Shown: positions 53,284 to 63,479, counted from the first letter of the stretch. The stretch: DNA of 64,000 bases from Leishmania infantum JPCM5 (GCF_000002875.2 NC_009419.2:1724642-1788641); one strand, 5' to 3'. Made by a program: numbers and translations. Notes: generated from the letters alone by a model not told the origin.

Positions 53284-56200
53284 ATGAGTGAGAGCACCTC
53301 CAGCGGCGATGGGACAACCCTGAGCAGCCTCTCCCCCTTGTTTCAGCTATCGTATGGCCCGGCAGCACACCACAGCGGCTGTTCTTTCTCGGCCGCCGAG
53401 GGCGACCGAGATCGGGACCAGACCCGGCGGACTTCCACGGGACCAACAGGAAACGCCGCGCAGTTTCACGCGGGCGGCAACTCTCGCGTTTCGTACCACA
53501 CCGCCGAGGTCCTGCCACTCTCACCGATGGCGCACGCTGGCGAGTACATGTACGCCATGGATGCCCGTAAGAGTCCTCTGAGCGTCTCGGGCACCCCCCT
53601 GGACTCCGCCAGCCTGGGGGACTCACAAAAGCACTCGTTCCACCCCATCGAGTTTGTGCGGAGCGGCACTGACAACGTTGACTCCCTCAAGAGCGCCAGA
53701 CCTATGCGCCCCCTCAGCGTCTCCACCCACCCCACTGCCGCAAACGTGGCGTCGTTCACACCGGCCCTCAGAGCCAAGAATTCGATTGTCTCGCCACCAG
53801 AGAAAACCCTTTCTTCTGTCTTGATGCAGCCCCTCGCACACGCACGGAAGTCATCCGGTGCAGCGAGTGGAGCAGGCGCGCTGCTGGAAGGCGGCACTCC
53901 ACCTCTCCTCTCCCCTGCCCCGCAGTCAGTTTACCCGAAGGAGTCAGCCGCAAAGGTGCCGACTTCCTCCTCCGACTTCCTCACGTCACCTCACCCAACA
54001 GTCGCGCCCCTGCACCGCCATCCATTCGCTGATAAGCGTAGCCAGTCGTCGACCCTGCCCAGTCAGCTGGACGCCACTCCAACAGAGCCGCCCAGAACCG
54101 TGCGCGATGCCTCCCCGAGCCCTCTGGTAGAGTCGGGCGCTGACCCTCCCCGCTTCCCAGAGCCGCTGCAGTCACAACCGCATGTACTCCCCAATAGCAG
54201 CGTTCAGGCGCAAAAACTGTCCACGCCCTTCTCGGGCACCTCGCATGGAGTAAGCAGACTGTCTCTGGTTCCCGCCCCGCCGCCCTCGACTTTGCCGGTC
54301 TGTGACAGCCCGCGCAGCTCAGAGGGAGATGTCCTCGGGTTTTGCAGCGGCAAGCCACCGAGCATACCGCTCGCACGCACGACCCATGAAACCCAGCTTG
54401 CCTTGCTAGCGAGCTGCGGCAGTAACAGCAGCCACAGCGGTGGTGAGGGCAGCAAGGGGAATGGAACGAAGGGTCCAGCGAGCCTTACCCCCTTTTCCTC
54501 CACAACCGCGCCGCCGCGAAGCGGCAGCGGCGCTCATGCACCACCAAAGACGCAGCCGTTGCCCCCACCGACTGCACCTGAGGCACCGCCACAAGACCCG
54601 CCGTCGTTACTCCCTCCACCGGCGCGGACACCCGATGCATCACCCCTCGCTCCCAGTGTGGCCGCCTCATCGCCCTCTGAGTCGATCTCCGGGCATGGCG
54701 AAGCCCAGCTACCCATCTTGGTCCCTGCACTGAACGCACCACCGCGACCGCAGCTGCAGCCGGAGCGGCCGGCAGCAGCTGACTTGGTGCACTTCGCACC
54801 GCTCATTCAGCAGTTCGACTTTCGCAAGAGGGACATCAAGAGTATTGCGTGTACCAGCGTCTTCAGTATCGCTGACGTGAACACGGTGGCAGTGAAGCTG
54901 CGGCTGCTGCGGCACGAGGTACTGGGCCGCGCCGAGCCAATCGCAAACATCCAGCAGGCCGCCATGAGGGCAGGACGCGTGAAGACGATAGCGTCCAACA
55001 ACCCGAAGAAGCAGCGCGCATCAGCATCAGCAGTGGCGCCGCCAGATGTAGTCCCTGAACCGCCGGATGTGGTTGATGTCTCCGACTTTCACGACACTTT
55101 GGCCGTCTTTGACAGCCCTACCCTAGCCATCAGTTATGCGCTCTGGGGTAGCGTGGCGCCTTACAACGACTTGGTGAGGGCGCTGTGGGAGTTCTGCGCG
55201 CCAAATCGTCGCCCGCGCAGCGGCGGCGAATCCAGGACACGAGACGGGGACGACAGCGCCTTAGAAGCGGAGAGGCAACGCGCAGATGCGGTGGCCGCGG
55301 CGGCAGCGCCCGCATCGACACTGGTGGGCAACAAAACACACATCTGGGTGCGCTTCTCGTCCGTGCTGCGCTTTTTGAACCACTGCGGCATCGATGTGCT
55401 CATCGTGTCACCCGACCGCAAAGCCGCCACCTCGTTCTGTGCAAAGCGCCCTCATCTACACCGAAGCCACCGTCGGCCATCTGCCCACGTCACGCACGCG
55501 ACGCCGCGGCGTCGCGTGCTCGTCGCCCTGAGCTACGACCGCGAACAGGGACTGTGGTGCCCCCTGACGACCGCCAGGCCAATTCGCCAAGTGGCATCGC
55601 AGTGGCGCGAATACCAGCGCTCCCAGCGGCTGCAGACGCGACGCAGAGCCGGTCGTGGAAAGCACAAGGCCCACGCCGCGACCACCGTACAGGCAAAGGA
55701 AGACGCCGTCGAAGCGAGGGTACAGACGTGTGAGCAGCACCCCGCCCCCCATCCACAACAGCCGCAGCAAAGCGAACCGGGTGGTACAGGCGCAGCCGCA
55801 AATAAGCCCCCACACGTTGTCGTCACTGTTTCGGGCGATAGCCCTAGCGATGGAAGCAAGACACCGTCGTTAAAGTCGGGAAAGCGGCCGCCCTTTCACG
55901 CGGTTCTCTACCCGAACCTCGTGCAGACGGACGTGGGCTTCACGCTGCTTCTCCGGCAAGGCTTACATCCACTCTTAAGAACAGTGTGCGTGCGCCTCAC
56001 GGTTGGCGTGTCGCTCGGTTGCGTCGCGGTTCTCTTCGGTCTCGCGTTGATCGTCTACGCCACGAAGACGACGGACGCATGCCTCGTTGACGTTCGCGCG
56101 AGTCAATGTGTCGACGTCGGCAGCAGTGGAAACAGTGGCGGCTTCGCCAGCGCCAGCGACTCCAGCTGCCTCTGGATCCTCTTGAGTCTCTTTCCCCCCG

Positions 56201-57735
56201 CATACCACGCTGGTCTCTCGAATCGTTACCTCTACGGACCGCCCGCGGCGCCGGGCAAGTGTCTCATTGTGAGTATCTGCTGCAGCTTTGCCGCCCTCCT
56301 TGACAACGTCCTCATCGTGTACTTCGCGGTTCGCTATCTAGCCCTCGGCGGCGCTCAGCCGTGCTTCTTTCACCTTCTGCGCAGCATCCAAGCGGTGCTC
56401 GGCGCGATCGCGTGCGCGTTCGCCGCCTATGTTCTGTCTATCTTTCATAAGCGCCTCCACGTGGTGCCGTGCGCGGCGCTCGCCGCCGGCGATGCCGTGC
56501 TGTGCACAGCGCACCTTGAGAGCTGCAGCAATCGCTACGCCTACGGGGCGCACGGTCCCCTAAGCGGCACTAACGTCGCCCTTGTTCTGGCCTGCGTGTA
56601 CCTCGCCGTGTGCGTGCTCCACTGGCTCGTAGCTGCGCTGCCTGTCCTGCCGCGCATTGCCACGCAAGACCGGATTCCTACTGCAACACCAGACACGTAC
56701 ACGTTCCGTCCAAGCCTGTTCGCCCCAGATGGCCCCACACCGATAGAGGTGGACCAGCTCCGGCAAGCAATGCAGCAGCCGCTGCGGCAGGAGCTGCGCC
56801 ACTGCGTTCAAGCGCGGGGTCGACTCCTGACAACCACGACGACAATTGGCGAGGTGATGCAGGCGAACCGTGTGAAGAGCTTGAAGATGACGGAACTGAA
56901 CGAGGAGCGGCGCCGGCAGCGATCACGGCCGTTTCAGCTGCGGTCACGCGACGACGATAGCGGTCAGCGCGGGCGAAAAGCCTACCGCGGAGAACGACGG
57001 CGATACGTGGTGGTGAGTGCGGAAGGCGAGACAGTGAGCAGCCACCACAGCAGCCGTTCGTCATCAGTGAGCTCGTCTCACCTCGCTGGCGGCGATTGCA
57101 GCAGCTCGGTCGTGCTGGCTGCGCGGCTGATGCAGCGCGTGGCGGAGATCGGCTCCAGAGCGCAAGAGCGCGGCTTGCCCAGGACAACCGTCAGCCCCCT
57201 CGGCTCCGACGGCACTGTGCTCTCTCATATCCCGGGCGAGGGGCAGGTTTCGTCCTTGCCTGTGTCGCACCCGTCGAGCTGCCTCGTTGGCCCCCAGGAA
57301 CCATCGTCCCGCTGCCCATCGGCCACCGGTGCGCGGGCGGTCGTGGTAACAGACGAGGAGTCGATCGTCTCTAAAAGCGGCGGCGACGATCTCGCAAGGC
57401 AGGGTGGTGCGCCATCGCTACCTGTGCCCCTTTCTAGTCGTCTTTTAGCCTCAACGAATCTCGTGGCCTCTCCCATCTGCGCCTCCTCTGCAAGGTCGGG
57501 GTTAGGCCGGCCGTCCGCTTCGTCCACACTCACCAGCAAAACTCCTGCGCACGCCTCGCGGACGGCGTCGGGTGAGAGCTACCGCCATCCGCGAGGGTCG
57601 TACCGCGCTAGAATGACAAGCGTACGCTCTGCTGATGTTTCCGCCGCAGTCTCACCAACGGTGAACGTGGAGATTGACCGCATTGTGGCGCGGGTGCGTG
57701 CACGCAAGGATGCCTTGATTGATGGCGCCACATGA
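53284..57735 (+). CDS. large hypothetical four-TM membrane protein
   Basis: 1483 aa, not recognised. Residues 1-500 are low-complexity, rich in Ser, Pro, Ala and Thr. Around 510-620 is a more ordered block (FAPLIQQFDFRKRDIKS). Four hydrophobic helices lie at about 904-926, 993-1015, 1030-1054 and 1097-1121. The loops between helices 1-2 and 3-4 are Cys-rich and both end in the same motif, SNRYLYG (979-985) and SNRYAYG (1082-1088), so the membrane domain looks like a tandem duplication of a two-helix unit. The remaining 350 residues are disordered and Ser/Arg-rich. A TDVGFTLLLRQGLHPLL segment precedes helix 1. ATG 53284 is the first ATG after the predicted acceptor. Function unknown. Confidence 0.85.
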   Translation: MSESTSSGDGTTLSSLSPLFQLSYGPAAHHSGCSFSAAEGDRDRDQTRRTSTGPTGNAAQFHAGGNSRVSYHTAEVLPLSPMAHAGEYMYAMDARKSPLSVSGTPLDSASLGDSQKHSFHPIEFVRSGTDNVDSLKSARPMRPLSVSTHPTAANVASFTPALRAKNSIVSPPEKTLSSVLMQPLAHARKSSGAASGAGALLEGGTPPLLSPAPQSVYPKESAAKVPTSSSDFLTSPHPTVAPLHRHPFADKRSQSSTLPSQLDATPTEPPRTVRDASPSPLVESGADPPRFPEPLQSQPHVLPNSSVQAQKLSTPFSGTSHGVSRLSLVPAPPPSTLPVCDSPRSSEGDVLGFCSGKPPSIPLARTTHETQLALLASCGSNSSHSGGEGSKGNGTKGPASLTPFSSTTAPPRSGSGAHAPPKTQPLPPPTAPEAPPQDPPSLLPPPARTPDASPLAPSVAASSPSESISGHGEAQLPILVPALNAPPRPQLQPERPAAADLVHFAPLIQQFDFRKRDIKSIACTSVFSIADVNTVAVKLRLLRHEVLGRAEPIANIQQAAMRAGRVKTIASNNPKKQRASASAVAPPDVVPEPPDVVDVSDFHDTLAVFDSPTLAISYALWGSVAPYNDLVRALWEFCAPNRRPRSGGESRTRDGDDSALEAERQRADAVAAAAAPASTLVGNKTHIWVRFSSVLRFLNHCGIDVLIVSPDRKAATSFCAKRPHLHRSHRRPSAHVTHATPRRRVLVALSYDREQGLWCPLTTARPIRQVASQWREYQRSQRLQTRRRAGRGKHKAHAATTVQAKEDAVEARVQTCEQHPAPHPQQPQQSEPGGTGAAANKPPHVVVTVSGDSPSDGSKTPSLKSGKRPPFHAVLYPNLVQTDVGFTLLLRQGLHPLLRTVCVRLTVGVSLGCVAVLFGLALIVYATKTTDACLVDVRASQCVDVGSSGNSGGFASASDSSCLWILLSLFPPAYHAGLSNRYLYGPPAAPGKCLIVSICCSFAALLDNVLIVYFAVRYLALGGAQPCFFHLLRSIQAVLGAIACAFAAYVLSIFHKRLHVVPCAALAAGDAVLCTAHLESCSNRYAYGAHGPLSGTNVALVLACVYLAVCVLHWLVAALPVLPRIATQDRIPTATPDTYTFRPSLFAPDGPTPIEVDQLRQAMQQPLRQELRHCVQARGRLLTTTTTIGEVMQANRVKSLKMTELNEERRRQRSRPFQLRSRDDDSGQRGRKAYRGERRRYVVVSAEGETVSSHHSSRSSSVSSSHLAGGDCSSSVVLAARLMQRVAEIGSRAQERGLPRTTVSPLGSDGTVLSHIPGEGQVSSLPVSHPSSCLVGPQEPSSRCPSATGARAVVVTDEESIVSKSGGDDLARQGGAPSLPVPLSSRLLASTNLVASPICASSARSGLGRPSASSTLTSKTPAHASRTASGESYRHPRGSYRARMTSVRSADVSAAVSPTVNVEIDRIVARVRARKDALIDGAT

Positions 57736-57966
57736 GGTTCAGCTTGGTGACGATGCCGACGTGATACCGGTCCTCCTGACGACGATGCCCGCTGTGCATG
57801 TGTGCGGTTGTACTCCTGTGGACCTCTTTGTTCTTTGGTTGTTGGGCCCTCGGAGCGCACGCGTGCTCCTCCTTTTTTACTTCGTTTACTCTAGGCGCCT
57901 CTCTCCTATCTTGTGCATTTCTATCTTGCCTGTACTCCCCTAAGTCAAGATGTACACCTGCATAAG

Positions 57967-57987
57967 CACACACACACACACACACAC
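57967..57987. repeat. (CA)n microsatellite
   Basis: 21-nt CA run, directly readable. Confidence 0.92.
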
Positions 57988-58199
57988 GAGAAGACATCAG
58001 CGGCCCTGCACGTACGGGTTTGTGCGTCAAGGGGCGCATGCAGACGCACATTGGTAATTTTTTGGTTGTCTTTTCGCTATCGGCCCTCTCCACGGCCCCG
58101 CCACCTCTCTGTTTGCATGTAGAATAGAGCAGCGCTTTTTCCCCGTTTTCAGTGCACCATTTCAACACAAAAACGCCGACAGATATATAAACGCGCGCA

Positions 58200-58612
58200 C
58201 AACCGCCTCTCCTCCACCTCTGCTGCACCGCGGCGATGGCAAGGAACCGCACCTGCCAGCGCTGCTGGGTGTCGTTCAGCCCACCGCAATGCCACTGCAT
58301 ACAGCATACGCTAGGCCCAGGAGTACGCTCAACACCGCTGCAATGCAGCAACGACAGAAAAAAAGCACGCTGCTGGTGGATGCGTGCATTCGTTGCATCG
58401 CGGGCACGGCTTGTGGCGAGCTCGCCCAAGCGTCATCGTGGCCGTGTGTCTCTTTCGCACAGCGCCGATACCGACGTGTACGCCGACGTCAAGAGCCCGC
58501 CAGCCGTACCCGAGGGCAGGCTGCAGGCTGCTTGCAGTCCCCCACAAAGAGTGGGGGTATAATGAGGCCCTGATACCACGGTGAGGGCCCCCAACATCAT
58601 CTAGGAGCACTT
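58200..58612 (-). mobile_element. degenerate ingi/L1Tc-type retroposon fragment (DIRE/SIDER1-like)
   Basis: Read on the minus strand. The 5' end (58612 downward) resembles the conserved 77-79-bp signature of trypanosomatid ingi-clade retroposons: CCTCACCGTGGTATCAGGGC, then CCCACTCTTTGTGGGGG. Downstream, 58351 to 58313 translates as LLHCSGVERTPGP, a decayed 2A-like motif (consensus D-x-E-x-N-P-G-P), and 58297-58271 gives QWHCGGLND, resembling the QWNxxGL start of the apurinic-endonuclease domain. The rest of the element is lost by about 58200. The minus frame is open for a while but lacks any complete domain, so it is a relic. Its orientation is opposite to transcription. Boundaries approximate. 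Confidence 0.75.
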
Positions 58613-59068
58613 GAAGACTCAAAAGGAAAATTCGGAAGTGCGAAAGAGTAAGGGATATTATTGCCTCTAGTTGGGTGAGTGTTGTAGCGCCACCGCAACC
58701 CCTTCGCTCCCCTCAGATATCCGTGTGCAGCGTAGGTTGTCATCATCGGCAAGGGTCGCCGCGTCTTTTTGGGAAGGCAGCTGCTGAGGAACGCGCTCGG
58801 TGACGACCGTGCCGCCGCTCACGCGATGGTCTCTCTTTCTCTCTTATCTCTCCCTCTCATTCAGCTCTTTACTCACCTCGCCTCTCCTCTTGCCCGGTTC
58901 GCCACGTAACGCGGATGGTCCCCGCTTGGAGCTGAGTAGAACTGAAAAAAAAGGGGGGGCTCCGTGTGCTTGGCTGATACTTTCGTCCCCTCTCGCATCT
59001 ACGAAAAAACAGCCTGCGCGCCCGCCCCTACTACCGCGCAACCAAGCTTCCCGCATGCCTCCATAGAC

Positions 59069-59070
59069 AG
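59069..59070 (+). promoter_or_regulatory. possible spliced-leader acceptor AG for APC11
   Basis: CAG 26 nt before ATG 59096; the only nearby upstream ATG (59055) lies before it. The preceding tract is only moderately pyrimidine-rich. Confidence 0.45.
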
Positions 59071-59095
59071 AAAAAAAAATTATCAAACGTGCGCC

Positions 59096-59344
59096 ATGGA
59101 TGTCAAGATAAAGAGCGTCCACCTCGTGGCGAAGTGGATGTGGGACTGCAAGGGCGAAACTTGTGGCATCTGTCGTCAAGAGTATGAGGCAGCCTGCCCC
59201 ACCTGCCGCGTGCCGGGCGACGACTGCCCAATCCTGACGAGCCCCTGCCACCATACGTTTCACTTGCACTGCATCACACGGGCCTTGGAGAAGGAGGAGG
59301 GCCAGCCCGAGTGCCCGACGTGCCGTGCGCCGTGGCAAATGTAG
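59096..59344 (+). CDS. APC11: anaphase-promoting complex subunit 11 (RING-H2)
   Basis: 82 aa, matching the 80-85-aa size of Apc11. The N-terminal strand VKIKSVHLVAKWMW is the cullin (Apc2)-binding segment. The RING-H2 domain has the extended APC11 ligand set: C23/C26 (CGIC), C34/C37, C44, C51, H53, H56/H58/C59 and C73/C76, with the VPGDDCP loop specific to APC11. It provides E2 recruitment for ubiquitination of mitotic regulators by the APC/C. The ATG is preceded by an A-rich leader and a predicted acceptor. Confidence 0.96.
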   Translation: MDVKIKSVHLVAKWMWDCKGETCGICRQEYEAACPTCRVPGDDCPILTSPCHHTFHLHCITRALEKEEGQPECPTCRAPWQM

Positions 59345-60055
59345 AACGGGAATCAGTGCAGCATGGCCCGTCTGAAGTCGCCACCACCTTTGACATGCGC
59401 CGTCTAGCATCCGTATTGTGCCACCGACGTTGTGGAGAGCCCCCTTTTCTCTAGAGGGCACGGTTGGTGCTATGCATGCCTGATATCCCTCTCTCCCTGC
59501 GTGTGGCAGAAGATCGGCTGATACTGCTTTCGCATTCTTTTTACCCGCACAGATAAGAAAGTAAAGCATCGGAAGTGCACCTTCGCGTTGGCCAAACCAG
59601 CTTGGTGTTATGTAGGCGCACGCCCTCTGCAAAGTGAACCCCGCACGTAGGCGTCTTCCACCAGTACTCACGGGGGCTTTGCTCGTGCGAGAGCGCGTGA
59701 GTTGTATACGCCGGCGTCAGCTGCTCCCCCGTCTTCCTCACTTCCTCGCCGATGATATGGCGCTACAGTTTCGCCCTTGCTCTCTCCTTCTACGCTCTCC
59801 TCTGCCCTCGGACTTCTTGGGCTCCTCGCCCTACATCCTTCTACACTCATTACGTTTCGGCCAACTGCCGGCACAAGCCCCGGCAGCCCTCTCCTAATAC
59901 CCATCACACGCGTGCGCGCAGCCACCGGCACCCTTTCATCGACAGCGCTGTGCACGAGAAACAAAGAAACGCTGCTGTGTGGGAAGAAAGCCAGTATCCG
60001 CCACATCGAGATCGTAAAGCAACTCCCCCTCTCCCGCACCTACTTTCGTCCATTA
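59345..60055. other. intergenic region
   Basis: 711 nt, no supported gene. CT-rich 59710-59850 serves as the likely splicing region for the next gene. The open frame upstream of ATG 60056 has no ATG and is low-complexity. Confidence 0.65.
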
Positions 60056-60751
60056 ATGCGTCGTTGCGCTGCTCGGCTCGCTGCTGCGGCAGCGGCCGCT
60101 GGTGGCGGTAGCGACCTCCAAACTGTCAGCTCGTCTCTGGGTAGTGTTGCGAAGAGTTCGGTGACGGGCACGACGACCGAGTACAAGCACGTGCACACGG
60201 CAACCAGATCGCCGTCCGATTTCATTCCGCCGGCGACCGAGGCCCCGGAGAGACTGCAGTCGTACGTGGAGCCGAAGCCGTTTATTAGCCTCCGTCGCAT
60301 GCAGGTGTTCACCGTCTCACTCGGTGTCGGCGCAGCTAGCGTAGCGCTGGTATACTTCTTCCTCAGCACGAGTATCCGCAACCGCGTGGAGGAAGAGCAG
60401 TTTCAGGTCGACCGCATTGTGGAACGCAACCGAATGGCGATGCAAGACCGCATCTCCATCGTGCCGATCTTTGTTGCGCCAAGCACCTACGACGAGCTGT
60501 ACGCCAAGATGGTGAAAAAGGACAAGGAAGTGGAGACGCAGCTCACTCAAGCCAAGAGCACCCTCCACACGGAGACCATGTTCCATGTAAAGATGTGGTG
60601 GAACCGGTGTCTGCACAACATCCAGTCCGCTACAGACGCCTTCGCCGCTGCACAGCTGCGACACAAGGAGGCCCAAGCAGAGGCGAACATCAAGGCTACT
60701 CTGCAGTACAGCGGGTATGAGCTGGTGGGCCTCTCCAAGGTTGGCGCGTAG
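60056..60751 (+). CDS. hypothetical single-TM protein, probably mitochondrial
   Basis: 231 aa from the first ATG of the frame. The N-terminus (MRRCAARLAAAAAA) is Arg/Ala-rich without acids, like a mitochondrial presequence. One transmembrane segment lies at about 84-104 (VFTVSLGVGAASVALVYFF), preceded by the basic SLRR. The remainder is a charged, helical domain (EEEQFQVDRIVERNRMAMQ...) ending near a GYELVGLSK tail. I recognise no family. The topology (short N-terminal part, TM, helical domain) is common among kinetoplastid-specific inner-membrane proteins. Confidence 0.78.
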   Translation: MRRCAARLAAAAAAAGGGSDLQTVSSSLGSVAKSSVTGTTTEYKHVHTATRSPSDFIPPATEAPERLQSYVEPKPFISLRRMQVFTVSLGVGAASVALVYFFLSTSIRNRVEEEQFQVDRIVERNRMAMQDRISIVPIFVAPSTYDELYAKMVKKDKEVETQLTQAKSTLHTETMFHVKMWWNRCLHNIQSATDAFAAAQLRHKEAQAEANIKATLQYSGYELVGLSKVGA

Positions 60752-61881
60752 GCCGGCAAAGTTTCGTCTTTCCTGATCGCGGAAATGTAGGGGGAGCCTC
60801 TGTTGTTGGGAGATTTCCTCTCTTTGCCTATTATTAGTGTTTCTAGCGAGGCGCGCGCGAGGAAAAGGGGGGGAGCCTCTTCGCGGCGCGCCAGCGTACG
60901 GTGAATCCCTCTGTGGAGAGTCGTTGCGCCTTTCTGTTTTGTCTGTTTGCCGCGAGCAGGCCTGACATTTTTGTAGGGAAAGGAGGGCGCATCTGCATTG
61001 CTCGTGACGATCTGCTGTTGCCTGTTTGTTTCTTCCTCTCCCTTCTCCCCCCTCCTCCTCTCACTCGCCATCATTGCTCGCTAGTCCTCCGTGTGGTTGC
61101 AGTGAAAGCTGCAGAGACGTCTGTGTACGTGTTGTGCCACGCGTGCGCCATCGCCACGATAAGTGGCTGTATTTTTTTTTTTCCGTGCAAGGGGTGCTGG
61201 TGCGAACGGAGGCCTTCTTCCTGTCTTGTATCACTGCTCTCTTTCAGTTTTTTTTTGTGCCTTCTATACTCCTCTTAGTCATCCTTCCTCGTAGCGTTGC
61301 CGAAGAGAGGAAAGGAACGAAGGAGAGAGGCGGGAGAGGGTAGCGTGCGCAGCAGGTAGTGGTGTGGAGGGAGAGAAGATCTCCTCACGGCAGCGGACAA
61401 AAAGCAGGAAAGGCAAAGCGAAAAGGGTAATAGTACCGAGCTGCGGCAACGCAGCGACATACAAAATTGGAGACAGTTGTAGAGCGTGGCAGGAGCGGTC
61501 CCCCTACGTAATCGATCCTACGTGCGCCACCCTGTTTGTGAGTGTGTCGAGTTGCTGTGACGTTCTCGCTTCGCTCTCTCTTTATGGATCGACGAAATCG
61601 CACCCAGAGCACTCATTGCTCTTCCTCGTCCTCTTCTGTCGATCCTTCTTCTATTTTGTGTCTGGGCATGTATGTTCGCTTCTCTCGGGCGCTGCGATGC
61701 TGCATACAGGGATCCTTTTTTTCAGTCACTTCTCACATACTGAGGTACTCCACCAAAGTCGTCATACAGCTGACGCCATCAGCATCTGCTTCAGCCTCTG
61801 AGCTCCATCACCACGACCACAACTGCAAAGCCATCTCTTGCATAGGGCGCCAACGTACACAGACAGAGAACTGATAGAGCC
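60752..61881. other. intergenic region
   Basis: 1.1 kb without a supported gene. T tracts at about 61170-61180 and 61249-61256, a GA-rich patch (61305-61440), and pyrimidine-rich DNA before the next gene, with several AGs (for example 61790-61801) as acceptor candidates. Confidence 0.65.
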
Positions 61882-62538
61882 ATGCTCGCGTACTTGGAGA
61901 ACTACTTCGACCTAAGGAAGAGCTTCGTCTTCTACGGGGCGTATCATCACAAGTGGCCAAACCAAATGATTCATGTGATCTTCGTACCGGTCATTTTCAC
62001 TACCGCCATGAGCTTCCTTGCGCGTGTGCCCATCGCCGGCTGCGTCAACCTCTCCCACATCGTCACGGCCTTCTACGCAGCCTCGTTCATCAAGATGGAG
62101 CCGAGTGCGGGGACACTCTACACGCCAATGATAGCGGTCATGGAATACCTTGGCTCACGGGTGCTCATCCGCCACGTACCGAGCAGCATTGGGATTCATG
62201 TCCTAGGCTGGGCAGCGCAGATCGTGGGGCACAAGTTTATCGAGGGTCGCCAGCCAGCCTTCATGGAGGATCCGCTGCAGGCAATCCACGCAGCGGTGTT
62301 CTTTGTCTGGCTGGAGGTGCTCTTCTTTCTCGGCTACCGCCCCTCTATGAAGGCCGAGTTGGAGAAGATGATCGAGGAGCGAATCGCAACGATGAACGCG
62401 GTGAAGAAAACTGAGAAAGCGCGGTGCGTGGAGGCAGCACCGAAAAAGGCTAACGCGTGGAAATCGACGGCGCCCGTCAGCGACATACCTGCCCCGCGTA
62501 GGGCGGCGAAGGGAGAAGGAAGTGACGTGAGAAACTGA
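61882..62538 (+). CDS. Mpo1-like (DUF962) 2-hydroxy fatty acid dioxygenase
   Basis: 218 aa. It shows the family's features: N-terminal YFDLRKSFVFYGAYHHK followed by PNQMIHVIFVPVIF (histidines ligating iron), four membrane helices, and HVLGWAAQIVGHKFIEGRQP with the second conserved His pair, then LEVLFFLGYRP. Yeast Mpo1 is an ER iron(II)-dependent dioxygenase that shortens 2-hydroxy fatty acids by one carbon in phytosphingosine breakdown. The C-terminal 60 residues are charged and Lys/Arg/Ala-rich, a lineage-specific tail. The substrate in Leishmania is unknown; sphingoid-base catabolism is the obvious hypothesis. Confidence 0.9.
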   Translation: MLAYLENYFDLRKSFVFYGAYHHKWPNQMIHVIFVPVIFTTAMSFLARVPIAGCVNLSHIVTAFYAASFIKMEPSAGTLYTPMIAVMEYLGSRVLIRHVPSSIGIHVLGWAAQIVGHKFIEGRQPAFMEDPLQAIHAAVFFVWLEVLFFLGYRPSMKAELEKMIEERIATMNAVKKTEKARCVEAAPKKANAWKSTAPVSDIPAPRRAAKGEGSDVRN

Positions 62539-63479
62539 CGAGCAAAACGTTTACAGATGCTCGCCTCAGCTGACGCCTGTCCTTGCGTTCGCTTGCGCGT
62601 CGCTGTCCATGGCGGAAACGTGCGGCGCACTGCTTTGTTAGCCAAGTACGTTGGTGTAGCTGCGTCCTGTTCTGACACTTTTTCGACTGTCGTCCGACGG
62701 GTAATCGACGGTGCTTGCGGATGTTGCTTGCGGTACTTTGCCCCCCCCCTCTGTCTCCCCCTTTCCATCCTGCGCGCAGTGAAAGGGTAGTCTGCTGCTT
62801 TGGTGTTGGACGGTTATGCGGTGCACTGCGCACCCTGCACTCAGTGACCGTGCCTGCTTTGCTCGCGCGCTCAGCCTCTCTGGCCATATATTCTTTTGGT
62901 AGTCTAGTCTGCTGGTACCTTCTTCTGAGTCTATGTCAGTGCCTTCGGGGCCAGACCACGGCTTCCCGGCAGCCCAGCTCACTATCTTACAACCATTTCA
63001 AGAGCACCTCACGAAGATTCAAGTAGATTCTGTAGCCACCCGTCGCTCCTCCTTCTCGTGTCTGAGCCCAGTACCCATGGCACCAAATCGAGGATCTCTC
63101 TCAGTGGTATCGTAGCGCATGACACATTGTCGTGCCGCTTTTTTTTCAACTGCATAACGGCACGATATGACTATTCCTCCCCCCTCCCCCACCCCGCTTG
63201 TTTTGTGCGTGTGAGGAGGTCACTCTCCAATGCGTGAATGCTCCACGCATGCTTTTCGATAGACGCTGCTCCACCCTCGCTCTGAATCTCCTCTTGGGCA
63301 CTGCGCGCACTCGACTCTCCTCTTGCTCTCCCCTTCCCCCTCACCGGAAGGCACTTCAATCCGTCGAAGTGCACATCAAGGTTGGTGCGGAGTCGCTGTG
63401 AAAATGTGACGGCCCTGTGCGCACGCCGTCCCCATCTAGCTTTCCTGAAGATCCCTTTTGTTTTCCGTTTTCAGGGGCG
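62539..63479. other. intergenic region
   Basis: 940 nt, no supported gene. Contains an inverted repeat (63130-63137 with 63158-63165) whose loop includes T8, a C-run (about 62743-62750) and a tract ending in AG at 63473-63474, the acceptor for the last gene. Confidence 0.7.
63473..63474 (+). promoter_or_regulatory. probable spliced-leader acceptor AG for the edge gene
   Basis: CCCTTTTGTTTTCCGTTTTC then AG, 5 nt before ATG 63480: a textbook polypyrimidine-AG. Confidence 0.65.

Larger units (their letters stand above)
57736..59095. other. intergenic region with a minus-strand retroposon relic
   Basis: 1.36 kb. Contains a CA repeat (57967-57987), the degenerate minus-strand ingi-type element (about 58200-58612), CT-rich DNA (58830-58900) and an A-rich stretch just before APC11 (59071-59079). 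AG at 59069-59070 is the closest acceptor candidate for APC11. No functional gene apart from APC11's signals. Confidence 0.7.

Noticed and set aside
57608..58429. 273-aa minus-strand open frame as a functional gene
   Set aside because: Only the part at 58270-58351 has homology (ingi-type), and no complete domain exists; treated as a retroposon relic.
63130..63165. Inverted repeat with T8-containing loop as a terminator
   Set aside because: Only 8 bp, the T-run is inside the loop, and transcription continues to the next gene on the same strand.
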